Below are positions 26,201 through 38,297 of a DNA stretch of 64,000 bases, in pieces. The DNA is from Panagrolaimus kolymaensis. Taxonomy: Eukaryota > Nematoda > Chromadorea > Rhabditida > Panagrolaimidae. Position 1 is the first letter of the stretch; each line of letters starts with the position of its first letter. The DNA lies in contig JAJQJQ010000022.1 in assembly GCA_028622995.1 (NCBI GenBank), forward strand, positions 434,001 to 498,000, written 5' to 3'. The position numbers and the translations under genes were made by a program. The notes under the pieces are model-generated. The model saw only the letters and a list, made by a program, of their open reading frames with translations, was not told the DNA's origin and made no database searches.

Positions 26201-29200
26201 ATTGAAATGTACGATGAAGCGACAGATAAAAGAATTTTATGCCGATCTTTTACAATTGCAGAAGAATTGGGACAAATTCAATATATTTTGTCAGATAAAA
26301 CTGGGACTTTAACAGAAAATAAAATGATTTTTAAGTTAGTTTTTAGAAGTATCAAAATGAGTTAATTTACACGCTATAACTTTTTGGAAAAGCGTTCCAG
26401 TAAATTGCCTAAAAAGTGTCTCTTTTTTTAAGATATTGTGCAATAAATGGAAATGCATATGAACCTGCAACATTAACTCCAATATCAGAGGAATCCGTGG
26501 CTCATCGCTCATTTGATGAGGATGATCCAATTGAAGTAAATGAAAGCCTTCGAAGTTGCCTCCCTCGAATAGTTGATAATCACAATGATCCACATTCATC
26601 AGCAATTTATTATTTCTTTTTAAATCTTGCTGTTTGTAATACCGTTATGGTTGCAAATGAAAAACACATTGATCAAATTAATAATGGTGTGATGCAAGGT
26701 GATGCATTTCATATTTCAAATTCATTATTTTATTTACGTCCATCTGATTATCCACCAACAGAAAATTCAACCCCTACAGGGAGATCAACAAATATTCAAA
26801 CTCCATCATCCTCACGATTTACATTAATAAGTCCATCGGACATCGTTCGACGATTATCAAGTTTAAATATTTCAAATTTAAAAAGCGCTTTCCGCCGAGA
26901 ACCAAAAATAAATTTAAATTTTAAAAAATTAATTCGTATTTATGAAGCTGAAAGCCCCGATGAATATTGCCTTGTAAATGCTGCAAAATCTTATGGCTTC
27001 ACTTTGCAAAGTCGAGATATGAATAATGTTTATGTGAACTTGCCTACTCAAAAAAATTACTTGGATCAGCGAAAAACAAAATTAAGGATCGCAAAAATAT
27101 TAAAATTTGATTCAAATCGACGCCGAATGTCCGTCGTAATTGATATGGGTGATCGAAAAGTTTTACTTTGTAAAGGAGCAGATGATGAAATAATAAATAA
27201 TTTATGTAAAAATACTTTGGAAAAAAGTTTGGAAGCTAAAACAGTTCTTGAAAATTCTAAAACTTTTCTAACAATGTTAGTTTCTTTTTTTACAAGTTAC
27301 AGGAATTTTTGAGAGATGGATTTTTTTAGGTATTCAAGAAACGGCCTTCGAACTCTTTGTATGGCAATGAAAGTTATGACCAATGAAGAATATAATATAT
27401 GGGAATCTAAACATGATGAGGTAAGTAAGTTATCGTTGAATGCTGGAGTTAATGAAAATAAAAAAACAAGTTTACAACAAACAAAACAAAAAACAATAAA
27501 AGCCTTTCATCCAATAGCTTTGGTTGAAAAAAGATCATAAACCAATCACACATTCCTTACCAACTTTTAAGCGTTTTAAGTAGGGATGGGCAAGAGCTTC
27601 AAAAACGTTAGTGTTCCCCGCCTTTTTTTTCGTCCATCTCTTTTTTTTCAAGCGGGTGACGGTAGAATTTTTTTGTTAGTTTTATTATTTATTTTCCTCA
27701 TGACTATAATATGTAATTTTTAACGCTGATTTTAAATATGTAGCTGTAAAATAAGTTGTTGCTTCAAAGTTGCAAAATATATACATTTTTGGCTCGTTTT
27801 CCCATATTCCGTCTTATTCCGTCAAGGTGCTTATACCATCGGATAGAGAATTTAATTTTACATATATAGAAAAAATTACAACTTCCCGAAACTTCCCGAT
27901 CCCATTCATTTTAAAGAAAAACCAATATACTAACGTAAAAATTCCTGAAAAAATGCTTTTTTGATATTAAAAAACTAGTGGCATTCTGCGTCAAAAGGGA
28001 AAAGCGCCTTTGATGAAGTGATGCAAAAGTGTCACCTGGACGAAAAAAATTTGATTTTTAGAAATTACAATCGCGTTTTTCATATACATTTTAATTGGCT
28101 TTCATTTTTTCGTTAATACAAAAGTTATTTCAAATGAGCTAACGTATCTTTTGAGATAGAAACCAAAAAATTCTGTCGATTTTGAAAAAAACGCTGCCCA
28201 TCCCTAGTTTTAAGAATCCAAATAACATAAACAATATTTATTTTTCACAGTAAAAAAAATCAGAAAATAAGAACAGATTAGGATTTTAAAAGTTAATATT
28301 AACAGTTGGTCTTTCAATTTGTGGCTTCCAAGTATCCAACTTTGCTTTGAGTTCTGCTTTGAATTGTGGAACATCCATTTCATTTTCAAATTCACTGAAA
28401 TCAAGTCCAACATAAGCTTTAGGAGCAAGAATTTTCTAAAAAATGATAAACTTATTAGTAAATACAATAAAATGGCTAAAAACTTACTGTAAGAACATCA
28501 TAAAGTTGATGAGCATGAATTGGTTCTTCGATAAATTCAAGTGTAAAAAGTTTGACATTGTTTCGTTGAGGAAGTGAAGCTAATTCGATAGCATTTTGAT
28601 AATTGATTCCATGAATTTTTGCACTAAATCATGACTTTTAACAACCAACAATAAATAAAACCAAAAAGCATACCTAATTTTTTCTGCATTTGGAAGATGG
28701 ATCAACAATTCATTGAGAGAAATATCTCTTTCATTATCATATACGATGCGACTGTAATATGAATTCCATTTTTTTACTAATCCATATTTTGTAAGAGAAA
28801 TGAGCAAGTTCTTTTGAAAAGTAAGATCAAATATAGAAATTTTAGTAGCATGAATTCGATTAGCAATTGAAAGATCAAAATCACCACCAGAAGTAATATC
28901 AATAGAATTTGTGATCCAAAGAGGTTTGCCAACTTTTTTAACTTCTTCGTAATTTTCAAATAACATCTTCTTATTATCAACCATCAATGTGATTTCATTA
29001 TTCCTTCCAAGATAAAAATGATCGACCATAAAGTAAACATTCTTTGGATAGTAAAATTTGCAGGTTCTTTCGAACTTTTTCCATGTTTCGGCATCGGCAT
29101 TTTCTCGGATGTAGCACATATGAGGATACGGAAACGCAGTATATTGTCTTTCAGCATCATAGTCATTGAATTTAATTTTCTTTGGTTGTGGTTCATCTTC

Positions 29201-32200
29201 AGACGCTGACATCATTTTCATATAGACGAGAGGATCAGGAATTTCAAACAATGGCATCTTTTCACGAGATTTAAGAGCTCTTTGATTGTACCGTTGCTTA
29301 AATGCGTTATTTTCAAAGTTGAACTCAACATGGATTTTAGCTTGAGGATCAAGGTGGCTCTAAATTTTAAGGTTAGAAATGGAAAAAAAAGTAAAAGCTT
29401 ACTTTTACAAAATCAAAAAACGAATCAAAACAAAGTGGACCATCGACATAATTGAGAGAGAATTCAGTTATTTTGTTTTTCCATGGAATTGAGAGCAACT
29501 TTGTCATTGTTTCATCGGTAACATGGCATTCACCAAATCTAAACAAGAATATTTTATATAAATGTAAACATAAAAAGAACGATATTACCTTATAATTCGA
29601 GCATTGGGGACCATATCTAACACATCTTCCAATGGAACTAGAGATTCATCCGGATAAACAATCGAAGTATTATACAAATCCAAGTATTCAACCTTTCCAG
29701 ATTTTGTAAGTATTTGTAATAAATTAAATTGCCAAATTCCGAGGAAAATTGAAACTTCAAAAGCATCACAAAGACGAATTTGGTCAGTAAAGACTAGGGC
29801 AAGATCATGAAGACAGTCAACATTCATTTTCTTTGTAACCCAGATGTTTCGAATCGTCCCCAAGAACATTTCAAGATCATCATCATCGATGAAGTCCATG
29901 CAACCATCATATGTTTCATTTTCGATTCGTTGCTTTTCTTCGTTCAATTCCAAAGTATCAATGATTAGATATGGAGCTTCTTTGTAAAAATATTTGCAGG
30001 AACGATCAAGCATTTGTTTGATTTCGGCATCGGCTTCACTGTTGACGTATTCGATGAGTTTCAGAGGAAAAGGAAATTCTTGTTCGATGAAATTTGACAA
30101 ATTGAATAACAGCTTTTCAACCATGTTTGCTGAAACGATTGAAGAAATGAGATAAGATTTTCAACAAAACAAAAAAGATAGTGGAAGAAAAAGGGACAAA
30201 TAACGTTGTTTACCACGTTCGCGCATTGAAAAAATATTGCCATTTCTCCAAACAAAAAAATTTCCAGAATTTTAGAGGAAAACTTTCGTTTTAATTTTCG
30301 ATTCAAGTTTAGTATTTCTGAATCTCGCTATTATTTGAGTGAGAGAGAGAAGGCTGAAAAGATAGAGAGAAAGAGAATGGAGTGGAAGCGGGTTGGATCG
30401 ATTAGACATATTCAGCACTTTTTTTTATAATAATTTTGGAAAACATAAAAAACTAACTAATAAAAAGCTTATATTTCATAATAAAATATTCTAAAGTAAA
30501 TTTCAGATAGAAAATTCAGATTTTGATGGAAAAGATGAAGAAATAAGTCAATCATATCGAAAACTTGAAACAAATTTACAATTTCTTGGTCTCACAGCTA
30601 TTGAAGATCGTTTACAAGATGGAGTGGAAGAAACCATTTCAGCTTTAAGAAAAGCGGGAATACAAATTTGGGTTTTAACTGGCGATAAAGAAGATACAGC
30701 AATAAATATTGCAAAATCATGCCAACTTTTTGATTTACATACTAAAATTTTTACTTGTCAAAATGAAAATGATTTATTGAATGCTTTAAGCTTTTCAAAC
30801 AAAAGTTATAATCTTGCATTTTCTTCGGCGATTGTAAAACTTTTGGAACAAGGAAATGCGAATGCCATTGAAGCGATTACCAAAGCTTCCGCAGTTTTAT
30901 GTTATCGAATGACGCCATGCGAGAAGGAACAAGTTGTAAAGACTGTGAAAAAATTTCTTCATGGTAAAGTTTTGGCTGTTGGAGATGGAGCAAATGATGT
31001 TCCCATGATTATGTCAGCTCACGTTGGAATAGGAATTTCTGGGGAAGAAGGCTTACAAGCTGTAATGGCTTCAGATTTTGCGCTTGCAAGATTTAAATTT
31101 TTAAAGAAATTACTTCTCGTTCATGGTCATTGGTTTTATTATCGATTAGCGAATGTTTTGTTATATTTTTTATACAAAAATGCTATGTTTGTTTTTGTTC
31201 TTTATTGTGGACAATTTTTTTCTGGCTTTAGTGCTAATGGAATTATGGATCCGTAAGTAACTTAAAAAATCAACAGAAATATTTTTTTCGATAACATTGC
31301 ACCAGAAAATTGAGGCAAAATGCAAAAAAGTTTCTTTTAGCCTTTACATGATGCTTTATCCAATCATATTTACCAGTGTTCAACCATTAGCTTACGGTAT
31401 TCTGGATCAAGACATAGAAGCTAGCATTTTATTAAAAAATCCTAGTTTATATTCTAAAGGCATTAAAGGAACTGTAAGCATTTATTTTCAAATTCTTTAT
31501 TAAAAATATTACCAATGGTTTTTAGATTTATAAAAAGAGTAATTTCTTTTTACATATGGTTGATGCAATGTGGCAAAGCGCTGCAGTATATTTTATTGCA
31601 CTTGGAGTAAGTAAAATAAAGTCATACCGAAACCATCAAAACCAAAACTATCAAACATTTTTTTAAAGTAAATCTCGCAAACCTAAAGTATCCATATTTT
31701 TTCTTTCATAATTTCACTACTTTTTTAACACAAATTTATTCAAAGCTTATTTTTAAAGAAGTACTTGGAAGTTTGTAATTAGTTCTAAAAAATATTTCAC
31801 TTCAAAGAAGAAAAAAGTTTATTAAAAAATTATTAAAAGCAAATTTTTTTTAGGCTTACAATGACAGTGCCGTCGAAGCTTGGGAATTTGGTTTTGTTTT
31901 AGCTTCATCCCTCTTTTTTTGTAATGATCTTCATTTAGCTTTGATTACTCGTTGCTGGGTTTGTATCTTCTTCATCTTTTATTTCACCTTTTATATAAAT
32001 CCTTAAATTCATTTCAGACAAAACCCATAATTATGCTACATGTATTTTTTATTGCGGTTCATTATGTTTTTTTCGTTACTTACACTTCAATTACAATACC
32101 AATATTTGGAACTAAATCAACTCCCATAGGTGTTGCAATTCGATGCATTCATGATCCAATTTATTGGTCAACCCTTTTATTATCGGTTGTAGTGGCATTG

Positions 32201-32332
32201 CTTCCAAGATTTTTAGTTAAACTTTGTCAAAATGCTGTATCACCTGGAATTGTTTTTAAAGCTTCATTAGCTGAAAGAAATTCTCCACCTGATTGTTTAC
32301 CAACCTGTATTTCTGGGTGCAGCTTTTTGTAA
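23256..32332 (+). CDS. P4-ATPase, ATP10 (class V) type phospholipid flippase
   Basis: Moves phospholipid from the outer to the inner membrane leaflet using ATP. Exons: 23256-23434, 24841-25185, 25238-25641, 25807-26069, 26126-26334, 26433-27275, 27330-27420, 30507-31252, 31341-31473, 31526-31606, 31854-31958, 32018-32332; phase holds at every join, 1237 residues. Motifs in order: NNRITTTKY and [12 protein letters not shown] (ATP10-like), [12 protein letters not shown]4 IPLSLY, phosphorylation site DKTGT with Asp at about 454, [26 protein letters not shown], and hinge GDGANDV near 937-943, then six C-terminal membrane segments. TM4 reads P-L-S-L where P4-ATPases usually have P-I-S-L. Intron 1 (1.4 kb) contains an ITPase gene and intron 7 (3.1 kb) contains another gene and a MITE. 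The first exon is joined because its phase fits and its Arg-rich content suits an ATP10 N-terminus; it is the least certain part. A beta subunit of the CDC50 family is expected elsewhere. Confidence 0.9.
23573..24491 (-). CDS. itpa: Inosine triphosphate pyrophosphatase (ITPA/HAM1), nested in flippase intron 1
   Basis: Hydrolyses ITP, dITP and XTP to monophosphates, keeping deaminated purines out of nucleic acids. Exons: 24491-24251, 24061-23868, 23809-23573; 223 residues (human 194). Family blocks in order: [14 protein letters not shown] (SGNxxK substrate loop), [22 protein letters not shown] with the catalytic-region Asp, [18 protein letters not shown] and NGWDPCF. The C-terminal base-recognition motif, normally Ser-His-Arg, reads C-S-R (in RHRYCSR), and a Lys/Asn-rich tail of about 25 residues follows. 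The ATG at 24491 is preferred because upstream sequence in frame is Phe/Ser-rich with no family similarity. It lies wholly in the first intron of the P4-ATPase on the other strand. Plus-strand open frames over it are shadows. Confidence 0.9.
27581..28206. mobile_element. Non-autonomous hAT-type MITE with 8-bp target duplication
   Basis: A 626-bp element bounded by inverted repeats TAGGGATGGGCA (27581-27592) and TGCCCATCCCTA (28195-28206). It is flanked on both sides by the same 8 bp, GTTTTAAG (27573-27580 and 28207-28214), a perfect 8-bp target-site duplication. An 8-bp duplication with this kind of terminus is characteristic of hAT transposons (established knowledge). The interior has no coding capacity, so it depends on a transposase elsewhere. 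It sits inside P4-ATPase intron 7, 72 bp beyond the stop codon of the nested minus-strand gene. The intact duplication suggests a fairly recent insertion. Confidence 0.88.
28286..30124 (-). CDS. Unrecognised two-domain protein nested in flippase intron 7
   Basis: Five exons: 30124-29589, 29538-29403, 29359-28674, 28623-28488, 28435-28286; 547 residues, in frame throughout. The protein is an internal tandem duplication. Each half has a start around [10 protein letters not shown] or [11 protein letters not shown], a block ADAE....(D/E)R(S/T)CK.(F/Y)(F/Y), a middle with IWVTKK or LWITNS, an end with VPNARIIR or LPNAEKIR, then a separate exon. Exons 2 and 4 are both exactly 136 bp with the same phases, so intron positions were duplicated too. 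No catalytic motif, signal peptide or membrane segment is visible. The general look (alternating hydrophobic and acidic short blocks) resembles nematode F-box-associated or FTH-like families, but I cannot confirm this. It lies on the opposite strand to its host gene. Confidence 0.75.
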
Positions 32333-33116
32333 ATAAATAATTTGAAACACGTGTGATAGCTTCTTATGAAAGGAGAATAATCAACGAAATTGAAAGTGGA
32401 ACTCCATATTTTTGGTTTCACCTTTTCCAAATTTTGATATTGAAACGGGTTTACTATACTACTAATAAAAGCCAGTTATTTTTTTTTTTTCAAACATTTC
32501 AAATATTAATTTTCTAAACTCATTCCAAAAAAATATTTTGTTCATTCGCGGGCCAATCTTTTCATTTGCATACGGTATTTAATGTTTTGATAGTCTCTGT
32601 TTTATGGGTGCAATATCCTTTTATTTTTATCGTTTACTTTGTTCTTTTCCTAATTTACAAATATAATAATAGCAATAAATAGTTAGTAATTTTATTTAAA
32701 TAAAACTTAAAACAAAAATATTCTTTAATTTATGGAAACAAAAATTTCTAAAAAAATTGTAAGCAAACGCACAAGCAGACACAATCGGTATTGTAACCGT
32801 AAATGTTAACATTGAAATCATCAGTCGCATCGATAGTAAGGAAAATGTATATCTTCATTCATTCAGGGTTGTTGAAAAGCTTTAGAATTGAAAAAATAAT
32901 ATTAGGAATGTCCATTGTAAATTTGTGTAATTTCAAATGCATTATTTCTTTACGCGAAAAAATCAAAAGCGGGAGTTTCATTTTTTGCTTTCCTTTTTTT
33001 GTGCCGCAACAACGACATTTTCTTCAACCTTTGCCTTGGCAAATTACCAATTTTTTGTTATTACATAAACCCATAGTATTATTTTATAATATTATCTTTA
33101 AAAGAAACAGAAAAAT
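32333..33116. other. Intergenic after P4-ATPase
   Basis: AT-rich spacer with the ATPase 3' UTR and the promoter of the coiled-coil gene. One open frame on the plus strand (32803-33180) overlaps the next gene's start in another frame and has no support. Nothing else seen. Confidence 0.5.
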
Positions 33117-36034
33117 ATGTCGTAAGTTTTTAATAATTGTGTCGATCTTCTTTAATCAACTACTTTTACAGGATCCTTGAAGATTCCGAAGATCTCACAA
33201 GTGAAATAACTCCGCCTTTTATAAGGAGTTGTAAGTTATTATTTCTATTTTTAGCTTTAATAAACTCCAAACATTTTAGTAAAACGACAAGTCCATCATA
33301 AAGAAGCTATTCGAGATGAACTAATTGATAAACTTGAAACAGAAATCTTGATACTTCGAAGAATCATGCCTCGCTTGAAAACCGCTCAAGGCAAAGATGT
33401 CACAAATCAATTCATTCTATTAACACAAACTTTGGAGCAAAGAAATAGTGAAATTGAATTATTAAAGTATCATTTGGAAGAAAAGCAACAAGATCATCTA
33501 AAAGAAAAAACTCAAATTCAAAAAGAACATAGCACTAAAATCGATGAATATACCAAAAAGCTTCAAAGTTTTCGTGAAGATTATGAAAGTTCGATTCAAT
33601 CAAATGCTGTTGGAGCCGCTGGTGATTCTGGAAGAGCAACGTTAGAAATGAATTTGGAACAAGCGAAGAAACTTCTAGCTGCTGAATATGATGCTCAAAT
33701 AGAAAAACTTGTAGCTGAAATGAATGCATTGCGATCGGATGTTGATAGAATTACAGCTGAAAACGAAGCTCTTCATAATGAAAATGAAAACCTCACTGCT
33801 AAAATTGAAGACTTGGAAGAACAAGAAAATACTGAAGTTAACTATCAACAACAAATTGATGGCATGAAAGCTGAATACGAGGAAGAAGTGAAGAAAAGAA
33901 ATAAAGCTATCAAAGCCATGAACAAGCTTATTCCGGTATGTTTGACTTTACTGCAACAAAGAATACTTATAATAAACCCTTTTTAGGATGGTCTCGTTGA
34001 TGCAATGAATGGAAGACATCTCAAAGGCAAAGGATTACTTGTGCAAAGACTTAAAGCTGATTTGAAACTTTTGAATCGTGATTGGGAACAAAATGAGGTA
34101 CTTCAAAATGAAATACAAAAGCTTATCGATGAGCCACATTATCCAGGAGACACCATTTCTGAAGTAAATAGTCAGGTTGATACTTTAGTTTTTAAATAAC
34201 TTCATAATCGTTTCTGTTTCAGCTTGCTCAACAACGTATGGATTTGGAAGAACAAATAAGTGGAAGCTCATCATCTTCATCGTTAACTATGTCTTCGCAA
34301 AGTGATATTCGAAATACATCAGCCAAAGAAGTTCACGAAGCTGTCATCCATATTTCAACCATCAAAGGAATTCTTGAACCTCTCATTGCTGAATTGAAGC
34401 GAATTCCTAAATTTTTTGAAGAGGAATTGTCAGGGCTTGGATTATCTGAAAATGAACAATTCAATAGAATCCTTCGTCAAATCTCCGACTTTACCATGGA
34501 TTTGGATGCAACTTTTCATGATGTTACTGGAGTTTTGGGCGACTTGGAAGAAATAGAACGAAGTATCATCTCAAATATTTTTAATCCTCCAAAAGTTTTC
34601 CATGAACATGTTACTGATGAATCGCTGAGAAAAGAAGTGTACAATCTCCGAACAACTTTGAATAGTGAAATTACTTTGAAAGAAGCATTCATGCATGAAA
34701 AAAATGAAGCTTTAGAAGAAGTTCAAAAATATGTTAAAAAGGTTCAAGAGCTGGTGGATGAAAAAATGTCACTTCAACGAGATTTGAAAGAACTTGAAGA
34801 TGATTTCAATATTCTCAAAGAAAAATATGAAAATGACTCTAACAGCATTTTGATTGATGATTATGAAAAAGTTCGAAAATATTTGAAGGAAGCAAGAGAT
34901 TCTCTGGCTGTGAAAGATGATGAACTTCGTATTTTTCAAAACCAACTTATGGCATATCAAAAAGCTGTAAGTTTTGTTTTACCTCTTTCAAAGCTAGTCT
35001 TATTCCCTTATTTCAGCTTATTGAAGCTGAACAAAAGTTTAATGATGCTGAAACGTTTGCCACGCAAAAGATCGATGAAATGGATGAAGTTATTGAACAT
35101 TATCAAAAGCTTGAATCTGAAATGGAAGCTAAAACCAATGAGCTAAAAGAAGTCGACGAGAAATTCAAAGTAGTTAACAATGAACATCAAAAATGTGCTG
35201 GGTTGATTAATTCATTGAAACAAGAAAAAGCTGTGTTAATGAAAGCCGACAAAAATCCAGCAAATGTTTGTGGCGAAGATTCTCAACATGAAGCTTATCT
35301 TTATGCATTGTTGGTTAAAATAAGTAATTAGTAAGTTTTTTTTATTGCCTCGTTTTTTAATAATAAAACGTTGTTTTTCAGTGATGATCCAAATCCCATT
35401 GAACGTCCAAAAAGTTTTCCTGAGCATGCTCATAAAGCTTTTATGGATTTGATTGAAAATACCTCACCTCAAGTGGCTGAACGCTTTGATTATGCTTATA
35501 AAAAACTGGAAAATATAAAGAATTCACGTGAAAACGAGTAAATTTTATTATTACACTTTACCAATATTTTGAAAGTTCCTCATGTTGTCATTTTAGTGCA
35601 TTATCGGATGTTTCAAATATTAGTAATGTTTCGCTTTCAATCTGTCTTGCAAACACGATGAAAATAACTGCTGATGAATTTACACGATGTCGAGGTACCG
35701 CAAATGAAATTATTCAAGAAATCAAAGATGTTGTCGAAAAAAAGGTTTGTTAATTTACGCTTGCATTTCTTTTACAATAACATAATTTTTTTTTCTTCAG
35801 AAAACACTAAATTATAAAAACTTGATTGATAAAATTCGACAACTTAGAAACTTTTTACATCTTGCTGGAAAATATTTTGCATCAAAGAAAGTGAAAATTG
35901 ATGAAGGAAAAAATTTAACAGAATTCATCGAAGAACTTGATAAAATTCATGATGTTTTGGATGATGCAAAAGTGGCTTCAAAAGTGTTAGATGCTGATCA
36001 AATAAATGCTAAAGGAAAAGAATATTTTTGTTGA
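33117..36034 (+). CDS. Long coiled-coil protein, unrecognised
   Basis: Nine exons: 33117-33121, 33172-33230, 33280-33935, 33987-34163, 34223-34966, 35017-35330, 35382-35537, 35597-35744, 35801-36034; 830 residues in consistent phase. The first coding exon is only 5 nt (ATGTC), which joins in frame to ILEDSEDLTSE. From about residue 40 to 520 the sequence is rich in Leu, Glu, Lys and Gln with heptad-like spacing, broken by a Ser-rich loop (SGSSSSSSLTMSS) and by short non-coil parts. A less helical region follows (DDPNPIERPKSFPEH), then a C-terminal helical region that ends ...NAKGKEYFC. There is no motor head, kinase or membrane segment. This is the architecture of cytoskeletal or spindle adaptors, but no specific family is recognised. 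AATAAA at 36083-36088. Confidence 0.8.
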
Positions 36035-36424
36035 TTTTTTGATTTGTTTTTGATTAAATACATATTTGCTTGTAAATATTGAAATAAAACTGTGAAATAT
36101 TTTTATTGTTGGATTTATTTTTTGAACATACATAATGCAGAAAAATGAGGTGATTTAATGCCCAAAAGTTTTAGGCACTTTGCCATTTATCGAGCGCAAT
36201 AATGCATATTCAAAAAAATACGAAAAAACGGAGAAATAATTTTCCCGCGTAAATTGTTTTCGAAGCCTTCAGCCTTTTTTTAAACTAAATTTTTTGTTGT
36301 TTTTGCTTGTTGCTTTTCTTTTTTTGGAGTTTGAACTATGTTTTATATTTATTGATATTACCAGCAAAGCCCCTTTCTGCGTGCTTCCCAAACACAACCT
36401 TTTATAATATTCCACTTTTTTTAG

Positions 36425-38297
36425 ATGGAAGAAATAAGGCCACCAAAGCAATTTTGCCTCTTCAAACATGGTCATCATGCTCCACATGGATGGAAATCAA
36501 GGAATATATGCAATGCTTATTTCAAAGATGGTAAAGTCGCTCTACGATGTCCGCTGTATAAATCGCGATGTGAGAATTTAACTCAAGTCATCAACAAAAT
36601 TCGAATGAACGATGCGGACTACGATGAAACATGGAAAACTTCTCCGTCATTTATGGATTCAAATATTCCCAAAGCATTCCTTCGTCGAAATACTTTGAAA
36701 GTTCGCCTTGCTCGTCCGATTTACAACCAAAAGAAAAATGATTTTGTGGAACTTCTTCGAACAAATCCTCAACAAGTTCGAACTAAGAAATATGTTGATT
36801 GGGTCAGATTTTCTAATCATTTAGAATCTCTTCATGGTTATAGTAAGTTTGGATAACTTTTTTACAACTAATTCTTTTATTGCTTTTTCAGATACAGATG
36901 ATATCATTACATATGCTCCTGATCCTTTTGCTTCAACATCAGCTGCTCTTGTTCCAAGGACTTCTCAATCATATGCTCCTTTTCAACAAAATCCTTCTCG
37001 AGCTCCATCTCGTCAATCTCAATTCAACCAACCACAGGCATTTGCTCGTCCGCAACAAATTTTATCTCGTGCTCCATCGGTTCAATCTCAAATTCCTGAA
37101 CAACATTCATTTGCTTATCCACAACGAATTTCTTCTCGGGCTCCGTCACGTTTAGCTGAACTTCAACAAAGACAATTGCTTGCTCCTCAACAACAGAGGG
37201 TTGCTCCTCCACAACAAAGGCCACTAGCTGCTCCAATACTTCAATCTCAAATCGATCAAAGAAGACAGCCACTTATTCCTGCTCAACAAAGATCTTATTC
37301 AGCTCTTCCATCGCATCGAGTTCAAAAACCTAAAGCAATACAACCACCACCTCCTTCAAAACCTTCAAGAGAAATAGTTTTATTTGATACGAATACTCCT
37401 CCACGAAAAAATAACAACAAAAAATCACGTATGTTTTATCATTAATGCTTTGTTAAACTTTTCTTTTAATTTTAGGATATGAAGGTCTAGAACTTGAACC
37501 ATATGCACGTCCTCCATCACGTTTTGCTGCCATTCAAGCAGCTGAAATAGAACCAACTCCGAGTATTGATGAGCTATTATCTTTTGGCAGAACTCCATCG
37601 ATTATTAGCTCGTTTTTGAGTGATGTTAATGAAAATGCTTTGATGAGATCCTTTTACACTCGATATCATATCAACCATTTGGATGCTGCTGAAGATGAAA
37701 GAGTATGTTTTACTTTTGTATTAGCTTTAAATTTATCTTATGACTTTTTAGGATTTCAAAGACATTTATGAACTATCGCGATCTGATCTTGTAAATCAAT
37801 CAATTGCAAATCCTCCACCAAATGGCTTGAAATTTCGAGAATATACTGAAGACGAATTTGAACGAATGCGTCCATCAACAAAGAAGTTATTACGTGAATG
37901 GAAAGAAAGTTTGGCTCCAGCATTTTATGATGATTATGATATTGATGTTGAATCGGGTTATGAAGATGATGGAGAAGAAGCATATGAAACTTGGAATCGA
38001 TATGTTCAAGAAGCAAAGATGAAATCAAGGAAGCGTCATCGTTCAACCAAACCATCATTACAAAATACTTCAACAGCAAATGAATCTTCAATTATGGTGC
38101 AAAAAACTGTTACAACAACGAAGCGTAAACGTACAACAATGCCATCATCAAATTTCAATACTCCAACGCCAAATAAATCTTCGACTATTTTGAAAACTCC
38201 ATCAACCGTTGAACTTTTCAAAAGAATTAATAGCTCATCCGAAACCCCAGTACGACGTTCACCAAGAAATTTGAAAGCTGTTTGTTACAGATATTAG
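36425..38297 (+). CDS. Gln/Pro/Ser-rich basic protein, unrecognised
   Basis: Exons 36425-36842, 36892-37428, 37476-37702, 37752-38297; 575 residues. Residues 1-140 look folded, with spaced Cys and His (CLFKHGHHAPHGW, CPLYKSRCENL) and many basic residues. Exon 2 is low complexity, built from imperfect repeats of (I/L/P)SRAPSRxSQ followed by Q/P-rich stretches. Exons 3-4 carry acidic patches (DDYDIDVESGYEDD), then a Thr/Ser/Lys-rich tail with basic clusters (TTKRKRTT) and SSSETPVRRSPRNLK. Multiple S/T-P sites and basic clusters suggest a nuclear, possibly chromatin- or kinetochore-linked protein, but this is inference. A TTTTTTTAG directly abuts the ATG, which fits spliced-leader addition right at the start codon. 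The gap to the upstream coiled-coil gene is 390 bp. Confidence 0.75.

Noticed and set aside
27421..27540. Continuation of flippase exon 7 past the donor
   Set aside because: A strong GTAAGT follows GAG at 27421, and exon 8 at 30507 continues the protein in phase with the family motif order.
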